DNA of 64,000 nucleotides, taken from JAICYJ01 sp963766445 (GTDB lineage: Bacteria; Actinomycetota; Thermoleophilia; Gaiellales; JAICJC01). Both the position numbers and the translations under genes were made by a program. Below are positions 54,394 through 62,761 of the stretch, one piece after another; position 1 is the stretch's first letter; every line of letters begins with the position of its first letter. A model generated the notes under the pieces. The model saw only the letters and a list, made by a program, of their open reading frames with translations, was not told where the DNA came from and ran no database searches. Where the stretch lies: NCBI GenBank assembly GCA_963766445.1, contig CAVXZW010000009.1, forward strand, positions 25,368 to 89,367, written 5' to 3'.

Positions 54394-54399
54394 TAGACT
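54394..54399 (+). promoter_or_regulatory. -10 box TAGACT, leaderless antiporter gene
   Basis: TAGACT ends 8 nt before the GTG at 54408 and lies only 14 nt after the gcvPB stop. Confidence 0.5.
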
Positions 54400-54407
54400 G
54401 ATCGGCA

Positions 54408-56001
54408 GTGACGATCTCGAATCACGATCTGGCCGTCGCGCTGGCGCTGCTGGTCGCGTTCACGGCGCTGCTTGCGGCCGCGCCGCGGCTGCGCGTGCCC
54501 TACCCGATCCTGCTGGTGCTGGGCGGCCTCGCGCTCGGCTTTGCCCCGGGCGTGCCCGAGATCCAGATCCCGCCGCAGGTGGTGCTGTTCGGCGTCCTGC
54601 CGCCGCTGCTCTACTCGGCGGCGTTCTTCACGTCGCTGCGCGACCTGCGTGCCAACAAGCGCCCGATCGGCCTGCTCTCGACCGGCCTGGTGCTGTGCAC
54701 CACCGCGGGCGTTGCCTGGGTCGCGCACTCGGCCGTCAACGGGCTGCCGTGGTCGTCGGCGTTCGTGCTGGGCGCGGTGGTCTCGCCCACCGATCCGCTG
54801 GCCGCCACCTCGATCGCCCAGCGGTTCGGTATTCCGCGCCGGATCGTCGCGATCGTCGAGGGCGAGGGACTGGTCAACGACGGGTCGGCGCTGGTGCTCT
54901 ACAAGTTCGCCGTGCTGGCCGTCGTCGCCGGCTCGATCAGCATGACCAGCGCGACCCTGTCGTTCATCTGGACGGTGGTCGGCGGCGTCGGCATCGGCCT
55001 GGCGCTGGGATGGGTGATCCGGCAGGTGCGCCTGCGGCTGCACAACCCGCCGCTCGAGATCACGATCGCGCTTCTGACCGGCTATTTCACGTTCATCCCG
55101 GCCTACCTGCTGGGCGCGTCGGGCGTGCTGGCGGTGGTCACGGCGGGCGTCTACGTGGGCTGGTACACGCCGCAGCTGACGACCGTCGAGACGCGGCTGC
55201 AGGGCGACGCGGTCTGGGAGATCCTCACCTTCCTGCTGAACGGGCTGCTGTTCGTGACGGTCGGGTTGAGCCTGCCGGCGGTGTTGGACGGCCTCGGCGG
55301 CCAGCATCACGACCACGCTGGCGTGGCAGGCCCTGGAGGTGGTCGCGGCCGTGATCGTGATCAGGTTCCTGTGGGTGTTTCCCGCCACCTACGTGCCGCG
55401 GGCGCTCAGCAAACGCATCCGCGCAGCCGACCCCTACCCGCCCTGGCAGTACCCGGCCCTGATCTCCTGGACCGGGATGCGCGGCGCCGTCTCGCTGGCC
55501 GCGGCGCTGGCGATCCCCCTGCACACCGACGCCGGCGCGGACTTCCCGGGGCGGGATCTGATCATCTATCTGACCTTCGCCGTGATCCTGGCCACGCTGG
55601 TCGGCCAGGGGCTGACGATGCCGCTGGTGATCCGGGCGCTGGGGCTCGAGGACGACGGCGTGGCCGAGCGCGAGGCGGTGAAGGCCCGCATCCACGCCGC
55701 CGACGCGGCGCTCAACAGGATCGACGAGCTGATCGACGAGGAGTGGGTGCGCGAGGATACGGCCGAGCGGCTGCGCAGGTTGTACCGGTTCCGGCGCAAC
55801 CGGTTCGCCGAGCGCTACACGGGTGACGGCGACGGCGCGATCGAGGAGCGGTCGGCCGCCTACCAGCAGCTGTTGCGGGAGCTGATCGAGGCGGAGCGAC
55901 AGGCCGTCGTCGAGCTGCGCGGCGCCGGGGCGATCGGCGACGACGCGATGCGGGAGGTGCACCGCGAGCTGGATCTGGAGGAGGCCCGGCTCGATCTGTG
56001 A
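54408..56001 (+). CDS. CPA1-type Na+/H+ antiporter (one frame break)
   Basis: About 530 residues after removing one G near 55300. Eleven or twelve membrane helices are predicted. The ion-binding motif sits in GAVVSPTDPLAATSIAQRFG near residue 125, followed by EGEGLVNDGSALVLYKFA near 155. A further CPA1 signature is ISWTGMRGAVSLAAALAIP near 355. The long cytoplasmic tail is helical and charged (RIHAADAALNRIDELIDEEW). It exchanges Na+ or K+ for protons. The NhaP/NHE-type assignment rests on these motifs. Confidence 0.87.
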
Positions 56002-56005
56002 CGGA

Positions 56006-56025
56006 GTGGTGGCGACGACCACCAC
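56006..56025. terminator. Hairpin GTGGTGG-CGACGA-CCACCAC after the antiporter gene
   Basis: A perfect 7-bp stem with a 6-nt loop starts 5 nt after the stop codon. The next gene has its own -10 box 27 nt further on. Confidence 0.5.
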
Positions 56026-56051
56026 GGGGTCGCATCTGACCGGGTCGAGGG

Positions 56052-56057
56052 TAGACT
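56052..56057 (+). promoter_or_regulatory. -10 box TAGACT, leaderless cysteine-rich protein gene
   Basis: TAGACT ends 8 nt before the ATG at 56066. Confidence 0.5.
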
Positions 56058-56065
56058 GGTTTGAG

Positions 56066-56470
56066 ATGGGTGCCATGCGATCCCGACTACCGCTGGCCGA
56101 GCAGCGCGACGAGGTGGAGTGTCGCCGCTGCGGCGTGGTCTGCCAGAAGGTGATCCACCCACAGCGTTGCATGGAGCAGGGCTGCCCCTTCCTGTACGCC
56201 TACGAGGCCTTCGGCCACAAGTACGCGGGTTGCCTGCAGGGCGTCTTCGGCGTCGCCATCGACGTCGAGCACCTGACGCGGGCGCGCAAGCGGCGCAACG
56301 GGTTCGGAGCCATCCGCGCCGTGCGCGAGCCGCTGCCGATGTGCCCGGCCGAGATCGAGCGCGCCTACGAGCACCGCGCCGAGCCGCTCGGCTGCATCAA
56401 CCCGGAGTTCTACGAGCTGCCGGATCGGCCGTCCTTCAGAGTCATCGAGAACACGCGGCCGACTGCGTGA
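56066..56470 (+). CDS. Cysteine-rich protein of unknown function
   Basis: This 134-residue soluble protein has cysteines clustered in the first half: CRRCGVVCQKVIHPQRC, then CPFLYAYEAFGHKYAGC. They are probably zinc or iron ligands. The second half (RARKRRNGFGAIRAVREPLP) is basic and ends ENTRPTA. I do not recognise the family. The stop overlaps the GTG of the transpeptidase gene, so the two are translated together. An ATG at 56075 is an alternative start. Confidence 0.6.
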   Translation: MGAMRSRLPLAEQRDEVECRRCGVVCQKVIHPQRCMEQGCPFLYAYEAFGHKYAGCLQGVFGVAIDVEHLTRARKRRNGFGAIRAVREPLPMCPAEIERAYEHRAEPLGCINPEFYELPDRPSFRVIENTRPTA

Positions 56471-57225
56471 TCCCGGTGCGTGTCCTCGTCCGCGTGCTCG
56501 CGGTGACGGCGCTGGCCGTGATCGGTGTCGTTGCGATGGGCCTGAGCACGGCCGGCAGCGGCTCGCATACCGTCCCCGCCACCGCAGGCACCGTGCAGCC
56601 TCCGGCCGCGCCGGCCAAGCCGGCGGCCTGGTCGCTGCCGCCGAACCTGCCCGCCGGCGCGGCGCTGATCGGCCGGGTGACGGTGCCGATCCGCACCAGC
56701 GCCGGGTGGGTGCGTCCGGTGACGCCGCTGGGCAGCGACACCTGGCTGCTGATCCTGCACCACCACGGCCGTCATGGCGTGGCGCTGATCCCGACCTCCG
56801 GTACCCCCAAGACGGCCCGGATCGACCTGGCCGAGCTGGATCTGCGCTGGACGCGCGTACGGGTCGACGTCGACCTGTCGCGGCTGCGCCTGTCGGTGCT
56901 GCGCGGCCACAGGCTGCTGGGATCGTTCCCGGTGGCGGCCGGCATGGCCTCGACGCCGACGCCGACCGGGCGCTTCTCGGTCACCGACCGGGTCACGTTC
57001 CCGCCCGGCAGCACCTACGGCAGGTTCGCGCTGGGGCTGTCGGTGCATCAGTCGCAGCTGCTGAGGGGCTGGCACGGCGGCAGCCAGATCGCGATCCACG
57101 GCACCTCTGAGCCGGGCAGCATCGGGCGGTACGCCAGCCTCGGCTGCATCCGGGTGCCGCGGCCGGCGCTACGGCTGCTGGAGCGGACCGTGCCGCTGGG
57201 CGGCCCGGTCACGGTTCACGCCTAG
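56467..57225 (+). CDS. L,D-transpeptidase (YkuD) with altered SHGC motif
   Basis: This exported protein of 252 residues has an N-terminal membrane or signal segment (VLAVTALAVIGVVAMGLS), a linker and a YkuD domain from about residue 130. The strand GRFSVTDRVTFPPGS and IAIHGTSEPGSIGRYA precede the catalytic cysteine. The family's SHGC(I/V)R motif reads ASLGCIRV: leucine replaces the conserved histidine, though the first histidine (IHGT) and the cysteine remain. It may cross-link peptidoglycan or have altered activity. The paralogue at 62762 keeps SHGC. Confidence 0.78.
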   Translation: MIPVRVLVRVLAVTALAVIGVVAMGLSTAGSGSHTVPATAGTVQPPAAPAKPAAWSLPPNLPAGAALIGRVTVPIRTSAGWVRPVTPLGSDTWLLILHHHGRHGVALIPTSGTPKTARIDLAELDLRWTRVRVDVDLSRLRLSVLRGHRLLGSFPVAAGMASTPTPTGRFSVTDRVTFPPGSTYGRFALGLSVHQSQLLRGWHGGSQIAIHGTSEPGSIGRYASLGCIRVPRPALRLLERTVPLGGPVTVHA

Positions 57226-57233
57226 AGATCTGC

Positions 57234-57797
57234 ATGGCGCGGCTGATCTACTCCGCGATCGCATCGCTCGACGGCTACGTCGCCGACGAGCAGGGCAACT
57301 TCGACCTGCTGGCGCCGGACGAGGAGGTGCACGCGTTCGTCAACGACCTGGAGCGGACGGTCGGGACGCACCTCTACGGCCGGCGCATGTACGAGGTGAT
57401 GGTGTGGTGGGAGACGATGGAGACGGCCGGCGAGCCGGACGTGATGCGCGACTTCGCGGAGATATGGTGGGCGGCCGACAAGATCGTCTACTCGAGGACG
57501 CTGGAGGCGGTCGCGAGCGAGCGGACGCGGATCGAGCGGGAGTTCGAGTCGGAGACCGTGCGGCAGATGAAGGCGACGACGGAGCGCGACATCTCGGTCG
57601 GCGGACCGGAGCTGGCCGGGCAGGCGCTGGCCGCCGGGCTGGTGGACGAGTGCCACCTGTTCCTGGCGCCGGTGCTGCTGGGAGGCGGCACCCGGGCGCT
57701 GCCGGACGGAGTGCGACTGCGGCTGGAGCTGCTGGACGAGCGCCGGTTCGCAAGCGGCGTCGTGCACCTCCACTACCGCGTCGCCCCGGTGGTCTAA
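57234..57797 (+). CDS. RibD C-terminal / dihydrofolate-reductase-fold protein
   Basis: This intact 187-residue reductase-like protein shows LIYSAIASLDGYVADEQGNF, THLYGRRMYEVM, the cofactor strand KIVYSRTLEAV and DISVGGPELAGQALAAGLVDE. The closing LFLAPVLLGGGTRALP block is typical. Family members such as YwjB and YyaP are NADPH-dependent reductases of unknown substrate. Riboflavin genes are not adjacent. The stop overlaps the convergent arfB gene. Confidence 0.8.
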   Translation: MARLIYSAIASLDGYVADEQGNFDLLAPDEEVHAFVNDLERTVGTHLYGRRMYEVMVWWETMETAGEPDVMRDFAEIWWAADKIVYSRTLEAVASERTRIEREFESETVRQMKATTERDISVGGPELAGQALAAGLVDECHLFLAPVLLGGGTRALPDGVRLRLELLDERRFASGVVHLHYRVAPVV

Positions 57798-58234
57798 TCG
57801 TCCGAGTCGGGCGGACGCCGCAGGCGCTTGTTCTGGCCCGCCCGCCGCTTGCCCTCGATGCGCTTCGTGGCTGACGCCCGGCTGGGCCGGGTCGGGCGGC
57901 GCGGCGGTGGCGGCGGTGCCAGCGCCCGCTGCATCAGCTCCGCGAACCGCCGCAGCGCGAGCGAGCGGTTGCGGCTCTGGCTGCGCTCGTCCTGGGCGAC
58001 CACCCGCAGCCGGCCCTCGCCGTCCAGCCGCGACCGCAGCCGCCGCATCGCCCGCTCGCGCTCCTGGTCGGTCAGCGTGGGCGAGCCGGCCAGGTCGAAC
58101 GTCAATTCGGCCCGCGTGCTGGACGTGTTCACGTGCTGTCCGCCGGGGCCGCCCGATCGCGTGAACCGGAAGTCGAGCTCCGACAGCGGCAGCGGCACCG
58201 CGGCGCCTATCTCGACGACGTCACCGTCTGCCAT
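57794..58234 (-). CDS. arfB: Alternative ribosome-rescue factor ArfB (release-factor domain)
   Basis: This 146-residue hydrolase releases peptides from stalled ribosomes. The catalytic GGQ lies in RSGGPGGQHVNTSSTR near residue 30. The C-terminal tail is rich in arginine and lysine (KRIEGKRRAGQNKRLRR) and inserts in the empty mRNA channel. The start overlaps the end of nfo by 28 bp on the same strand, so translation is probably coupled. Confidence 0.88.
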   Translation of the reverse strand: MADGDVVEIGAAVPLPLSELDFRFTRSGGPGGQHVNTSSTRAELTFDLAGSPTLTDQERERAMRRLRSRLDGEGRLRVVAQDERSQSRNRSLALRRFAELMQRALAPPPPPRRPTRPSRASATKRIEGKRRAGQNKRLRRPPDSDD

Positions 58235-59087
58235 TGCTTCACGCCCGCCCGGTGGATGCGGGCGAACCGGGCCATCTCGGCCTTGTCCGGCCCGCGGTTG
58301 TCGGATCCCGGCGTCTCGGCGATGGCCGGCATCTCCTGCAGCTTCGGGTGCCCGAGCATCACCGACAGCTTCTTGCCGATCTCGCCCTGCCCGATGTTGG
58401 CGTGCCGGTCGCGGTTCGAGCCGAACGGCATCTTCGAGTCGTTGACGTGCAGGCAGCGCAGCCGGTCGAGGCCGATCCGCGAGTCGACCTCATCGAGCAG
58501 GGCGTCGACGCCCTCGGGCGTGGTGATGTCGATCCCGGACGCGAACAGGTGGCAGGTGTCGAGGCAGATGCCGACCTGCTCCGGCCGTCCCAGCTCGTCG
58601 ATGATCAGCGCCAGCTCCTCGATGGTGACGCCGATCGTGCCCTGGTGCCCGGCGCTGTTTTCGAGCAGCAGCCAGGGGCCGTCAGGGTCGCGCTCGCCCA
58701 GCACCACCTGCAGCCCGGGCACGATCTGGTGCATGGCGGCTTCGAGGCCGCGGCCGAGGTGGCTGCCGACGTGGAACACGACGCCGTCGGCGCCGATGGC
58801 GGTGCCCACGCCGACGGTGGCCGAGAGCGCCTTCAGCGACTTCGCATAGACGGCGTCGTCGGTGGCGCCGAGGTTGATCAGGTAGGTGGCGTGGATGACG
58901 ACGGCGCCCAGGCCGGTGTCGGCGCGGCGCTCGCGGAAGCGCGCGATCGCCTCCGGCGTGTGGTTGGTCTGGCGCCACATGCGCGTGCTCTGGCGAAGAC
59001 CTGGATCGACTGCAGGCGCAGCGCCTCGGCCCGGTCGACGGCGGTGTCGATGCCGCCCGTGCTCGATACGTGTGCGCCCAGCAGCAT
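58207..59087 (-). CDS. nfo: Endonuclease IV (AP endonuclease; one frame break)
   Basis: This is a trinuclear-zinc enzyme that incises DNA at abasic sites. Repaired length is about 293 residues. The start is MLLGAHVSSTGGIDTAVDRA. Adding one base near 58988 restores VFARSTRMWRQTNHTPE. Metal-ligand blocks are VVIHATYLINLG, VVFHVGSHLGRG, LENSAGHQG, ICLDTCHLFASG, LHVNDSKMPFGSNRDRHANIG and AETPGSDN. A TAGACT -10 box lies 7 nt before the ATG. The gene is divergent from gltX. Confidence 0.88.
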
Positions 59088-59094
59088 GGTGAGC

Positions 59095-59100
59095 AGTCTA
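59095..59100 (-). promoter_or_regulatory. -10 box TAGACT, leaderless nfo
   Basis: On the minus strand TAGACT ends 7 nt before the ATG at 59087. Confidence 0.5.
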
Positions 59101-59115
59101 GATCCCACCTGTCTG

Positions 59116-59121
59116 TAGGAT
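59116..59121 (+). promoter_or_regulatory. -10 box TAGGAT, leaderless gltX
   Basis: TAGGAT ends 7 nt before the ATG of gltX. The divergent nfo and gltX promoters share 41 bp. Confidence 0.5.
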
Positions 59122-59128
59122 CAGCGGA

Positions 59129-60565
59129 ATGCCCGAGCGACCGGTGAAAGTCAGGTTTCCGCCCTCCCCGACCGGGCTGCTGCACGTCGGCAGCGCCCGC
59201 ACCGCGCTCTACAACTGGCTCTACGCCCGGCACACCGGCGGGTCGCTGGTGCTCCGGTTCGAGGACACCGACCGCGCTCGCTCGACCGACGAGGCGGTCG
59301 ACCAGGCGCTGCGGGTGCTGGAGTGGCTGGGCATCGACTGGGACGAGGGGCCGATCCGCCAGACCGAGCGCCTGCACGTCTACGGCGAGATCGCTGAGCG
59401 GCTGGTGTCCGAGGGCAGCGCCTACCGCTGCTACTGCACGCCCGAGGAGCTGGACGCCGAGCGCAAGCAGCGCCAGGCGGCACAGCTGCCGCTGATCTAC
59501 TCCGGGCGCTGCCGCGACCTGACTGATGAGCAGCGTGCGGCGTTCGAGGGGGAGGGGCGCACGCCGGCCGTGCGGATGCGGTTCGACTCAGCCGGCGAGA
59601 CGGTGATCGAGGACATGGTGCGCGGCGTTGTTCAGTGGGACAACGCACTCCAGGGCGACTTCATCATCCTCCGCTCCGACGGCACCCCGACCTACCAGTT
59701 CGCGAACCCGGTGGATGACATCGATGCCGGGATCACCCACGTGCTGCGGGGCGAGGACCTGCTTTCGTCGACGCCGCGGCAGCTGGCCGTGTACCGGGCG
59801 CTGGGCGCGCCGGAGCCACTGTTCGCGCACCTGCCGATGATCCTCGGCCCGGACAAGAAGAGGCTCTCCAAACGCCACGGCGCCGTCTCGGTGGAGGAGT
59901 TCCGCGATCTCGGATACCTGGCCGAGACGATGCGCAACTACCTGGCCCTGATCGGCTGGAGCTTCGACGATAAGACCACCGTCATGACCACCCCCGAGCT
60001 GGTCGAGCGGTTCACAATCGAGCGGGTTAACCGCAGCCCGGGCGTGTTCGACGTCGCCAAGCTGGAATGGCTGAACGGGGAGCACCTGCGGCTGCTGGAG
60101 CCGAGGCGGTTCGCCGAGGAGCTGCAGGCCTACCTGGAGCGGAGTGGATCGCCGCTGGCGGCCGATCGCGAGCGCGTGGCCGAGGTGGCGCCGGTGGTGC
60201 AGGACAAGCTGCGCGTGCTGGGCCAGTTCGAGGGGTTCGCGGGGTTCCTGTTCGGGCCGGTGACCTACGACGACGAGGCGGTCGGGCGGGTGCTCGACGA
60301 CCCGGACGCGCCGCGCGCTCTGGAGTCCGTCACCGAGGCGCTGCGGCACGTGGTGGAGTGGGATGCGGGGTCGATCGAGGAGGCGCTGCGCGGCGCCTGC
60401 GAGGAGACCGGCCTCAAGCCGCGGGTGCTGTTCGGGCCCGTGCGCGTGGCCATCTCGGGGCGCACCGTGGCGCCCGGCCTGTTCGAGAGCCTGGTGTTGC
60501 TGGGCCGTGACGAGTCGCTGGAGCGGATTGCCACGCTGGGCAGGAGATTCGCCGTCGAGGGCTAA
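59129..60565 (+). CDS. gltX: Glutamyl-tRNA synthetase
   Basis: This intact 478-residue class I synthetase has the HIGH-type motif in FPPSPTGLLHVGSARTALYN, FEDTDRARST, the CYCTPEELDAERKQRQ segment and the KMSKS-type loop KKRLSKRHG near residue 250. The C-terminal anticodon-binding region follows. No GatCAB genes are in view, so discrimination between tRNA-Glu and tRNA-Gln cannot be judged. Confidence 0.95.
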   Translation: MPERPVKVRFPPSPTGLLHVGSARTALYNWLYARHTGGSLVLRFEDTDRARSTDEAVDQALRVLEWLGIDWDEGPIRQTERLHVYGEIAERLVSEGSAYRCYCTPEELDAERKQRQAAQLPLIYSGRCRDLTDEQRAAFEGEGRTPAVRMRFDSAGETVIEDMVRGVVQWDNALQGDFIILRSDGTPTYQFANPVDDIDAGITHVLRGEDLLSSTPRQLAVYRALGAPEPLFAHLPMILGPDKKRLSKRHGAVSVEEFRDLGYLAETMRNYLALIGWSFDDKTTVMTTPELVERFTIERVNRSPGVFDVAKLEWLNGEHLRLLEPRRFAEELQAYLERSGSPLAADRERVAEVAPVVQDKLRVLGQFEGFAGFLFGPVTYDDEAVGRVLDDPDAPRALESVTEALRHVVEWDAGSIEEALRGACEETGLKPRVLFGPVRVAISGRTVAPGLFESLVLLGRDESLERIATLGRRFAVEG

Positions 60566-60581
60566 GCACTTCGGAGGTCCC

Positions 60582-61001
60582 ATGTCGTCGACCTCGTCAA
60601 ACCCGCTTCCGATCTCGCTGCCGCGCTTCAGCCCGGCTGCGCTGCTGCTTGCGCTGGCGCTCGCCGCCATGCTCTCGATGGTCGTGGGTATCGCCGCCTA
60701 CACCGTGCACACGGGCTCGGGCATCTCGCAATCCGACCTCGCGGCCGCCCAGCACAGCGCTTACCAGAGCGGCCACGATGCCGGGTACACGGCCGGCCTG
60801 GCCAAGGGCAAGGACACCGGCCAGAACGCCGGCTACCGCCAGGGCAAGCACGACGGGATGGTGGCCGGCATCAAGAAGGGCCGCACCGCAGGCATCAAGA
60901 AGGGCCGCACGGCGGGCTACGCGTCGGGGTACGCAGCCGGCGTGGCGGCGGCCCAGGCGGCGGCGCCGCCCGCGACCAAGAAGCAAAAGAAGGGCAACTA
61001 G
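60582..61001 (+). CDS. Membrane-anchored protein with GYxxG-type repeats
   Basis: This 139-residue protein begins with a cytoplasmic stretch and one membrane helix (AALLLALALAAMLSMVVGIA). An exported region follows, built of short repeats in which glycine recurs every four residues (AGYTAGLAKGKDTGQNAGYR and so on to GYASGYAAGVAAAQ). It ends with a lysine-rich tail, PPATKKQKKGN. Two repeats are a 24-bp DNA tandem duplication. The pattern resembles glycine-zipper or YadA-like stalk repeats, but no family is recognised. A GGAGG ribosome-binding sequence precedes the ATG. Confidence 0.55.
   Translation: MSSTSSNPLPISLPRFSPAALLLALALAAMLSMVVGIAAYTVHTGSGISQSDLAAAQHSAYQSGHDAGYTAGLAKGKDTGQNAGYRQGKHDGMVAGIKKGRTAGIKKGRTAGYASGYAAGVAAAQAAAPPATKKQKKGN
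60867..60914. repeat. 24-bp tandem duplication inside the glycine-repeat gene
   Basis: Two adjacent copies (60867-60890 and 60891-60914) differ at two positions and encode GIKKGRTA twice. They suggest the protein grows by repeat duplication. Confidence 0.75.
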
Positions 61002-61084
61002 CCGGCATCCGGCGTCGCGCCGGCCCAGGTTGACCGGTTGTATGGAGTCTGTGAAGACTCGTTGCCGGCGGAGAAGAACGCGTG

Positions 61085-61090
61085 TAGCCT
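61085..61090 (+). promoter_or_regulatory. -10 box TAGCCT, leaderless membrane protein gene
   Basis: TAGCCT ends 6 nt before the GTG at 61097. Confidence 0.4.
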
Positions 61091-61096
61091 CGGCTG

Positions 61097-61438
61097 GTGA
61101 TCGAGGGTCTGTTGTATGAAGGGTCACGGACCGCAGGTACCGCGATGGTGCTGCTCGGGCTGTCCTGCCTGTGCACGGGGCTGATCGCGATCCTCGCGAT
61201 GCACATGCCCGGTGACACCCGCTCGGAGGGGGCCTACCGGCTGACACGGATCATGGCCGTGTCCGGCGGCGCCTGCGGCCTGGTGGCCGCACTCACCGGC
61301 GTGCCGTACCACTGGATGGTGGGCGACATCAGCCAGGATATGTTCCTGGCGGTCGAGGGTGGACTGCTGGTCGTGGTCGCGGTGTTCGCGGTCGTCTCGG
61401 CCGCGCTGCTGCCGCACGGCAAGCCGCGCTCGCGGTAG
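61097..61438 (+). CDS. Small membrane protein of unknown function
   Basis: This 113-residue protein has three hydrophobic segments (TAMVLLGLSCLCTGLIAILA, MAVSGGACGLVAALTGV and LVVVAVFAVVSAALL). The loop between the second and third is short (YHWMVGDISQDM). It starts at a GTG next to a -10 box. No family recognised. Confidence 0.5.
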   Translation: MIEGLLYEGSRTAGTAMVLLGLSCLCTGLIAILAMHMPGDTRSEGAYRLTRIMAVSGGACGLVAALTGVPYHWMVGDISQDMFLAVEGGLLVVVAVFAVVSAALLPHGKPRSR

Positions 61439-61514
61439 CCGCGTCGGCCGTTCGCGGGCAGGAGCTCGCCCTGGGCGACGCGAACTACGTGCTCGTGCGC
61501 ACGCTGAGGCTGGG

Positions 61515-62741
61515 ATGAGCGGCCCCCGCGCCGAGTGCGATCTCGCCGTGGTCGGTGCCGGCATCCTCGGCCTGGCCACGGCCCGCGAGCTGGCCCGCCG
61601 TCATCCGCAGCTGTCGCTGCAGGTGCTGGAGCGCGAGGGGGCGATCGCCTCGCACCAGACCGGCCACAACTCCGGCGTCGTCCACCAGGGCGTCTACTAC
61701 CAGCCGGGATCGCTGAAGGCCGCGCTGTGCGTGGCCGGCGCCCGCGAGCTGTACGAGTACTGCGACGCGCGAGGGATCCCGGTCGAGCGGTGCGGCAAGC
61801 TGATCGTGGCAACCGAGCCCGGCCAGGTGGCGCGCCTGGACGAGCTCGAGCGCCGCGGCACCGCCAACGGCGTGCCCGGCCTGGCGCGGGTGGATCGCGA
61901 GCGCATCGCCGAGATCGAGCCGCACGTGCGCGCGCTGGACGGGCTGCACTCGCCCGAGACCGGCATCGTCGACTACGGCCGGGTGGCCGCCGCTACGCGG
62001 ACGATGTGGAGACGGCCGGCGGCACCATCACCACCGGCTGCGGCGTCACCGGCGTACGCGTCGCGTCCGGGTGGCTGCGGCTGACGCACGCCAGCGGCGA
62101 GACGCGGGCGAGACACGCGCTGTTCTGCGCCGGCGGCTGGTCCGACCGGCTCGCGACGATGGCCGGCGGCGGCGCCAACCCGCGGATCGTGCCGTTCCGC
62201 GGCGCCTACATGCGGCTGCGGCCGGAGCGGCGCTCGCTGGTGCGCGGGCATGGTGTACCCGGTGCCCGATCCGGAGCTGCCGTTCCTGGGCGTGCACCTG
62301 ACCAGGCGCATCGACGGCGAGGTGCTGATCGGGCCCAGCGCGCTGCTGGCCGGCGCCCGCGACGCCTACTCGCTGCGGCGGGTGCGACCCGCCGACGTCG
62401 TCTCCACGCTCACCTGGCCCGGCACCTATCGCATGGCCCAGCGCTTCTGGCGTACGGGCCTCGACGAGGCCCGCCACCTGCTGCCGGGCGGGACGTTCGT
62501 GGCGGCGGCGGCCGAGTTCGTGCCCGAGCTGAGGCCGCGCGACGTGCTGCCAGGGTTCGCCGGCGTCCGCGCCCAGGCGGTCGACCGCGCCGGGCGGCTG
62601 GTCGACGACTTCGTGTTCTCGCACACCGACCGTGCGCTGCACGTGCGGAACGCCCCCTCGCCTGGGGCGACCTCGTCGCTCGCGATCGCCCGGTACATCG
62701 CAGATGAGGCGCAGCGTGCCTTCGACCTACCCCACAGGTAA
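61515..62741 (+). CDS. lhgO: L-2-hydroxyglutarate oxidase LhgO-like FAD enzyme (two frame breaks)
   Basis: This FAD-dependent oxidoreductase of about 408 residues converts L-2-hydroxyglutarate to 2-oxoglutarate. The dinucleotide fold CDLAVVGAGILGLATARELA is followed by SHQTGHNSGVVHQGVYYQPG, a diagnostic LhgO motif. A base is missing near 61988 (repair gives RVAARYADDVETAGG) and one is extra near 62248 (repair gives RGMVYPVPDPELPFLGVHLTR). The end reads FSHTDRALHVRNAPSPGATSSLAIARYIAD. It would repair metabolite damage from 2-oxoglutarate reduction. Confidence 0.85.
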
Positions 62742-62761
62742 GCGGCGCAGGCCGACCGAGT

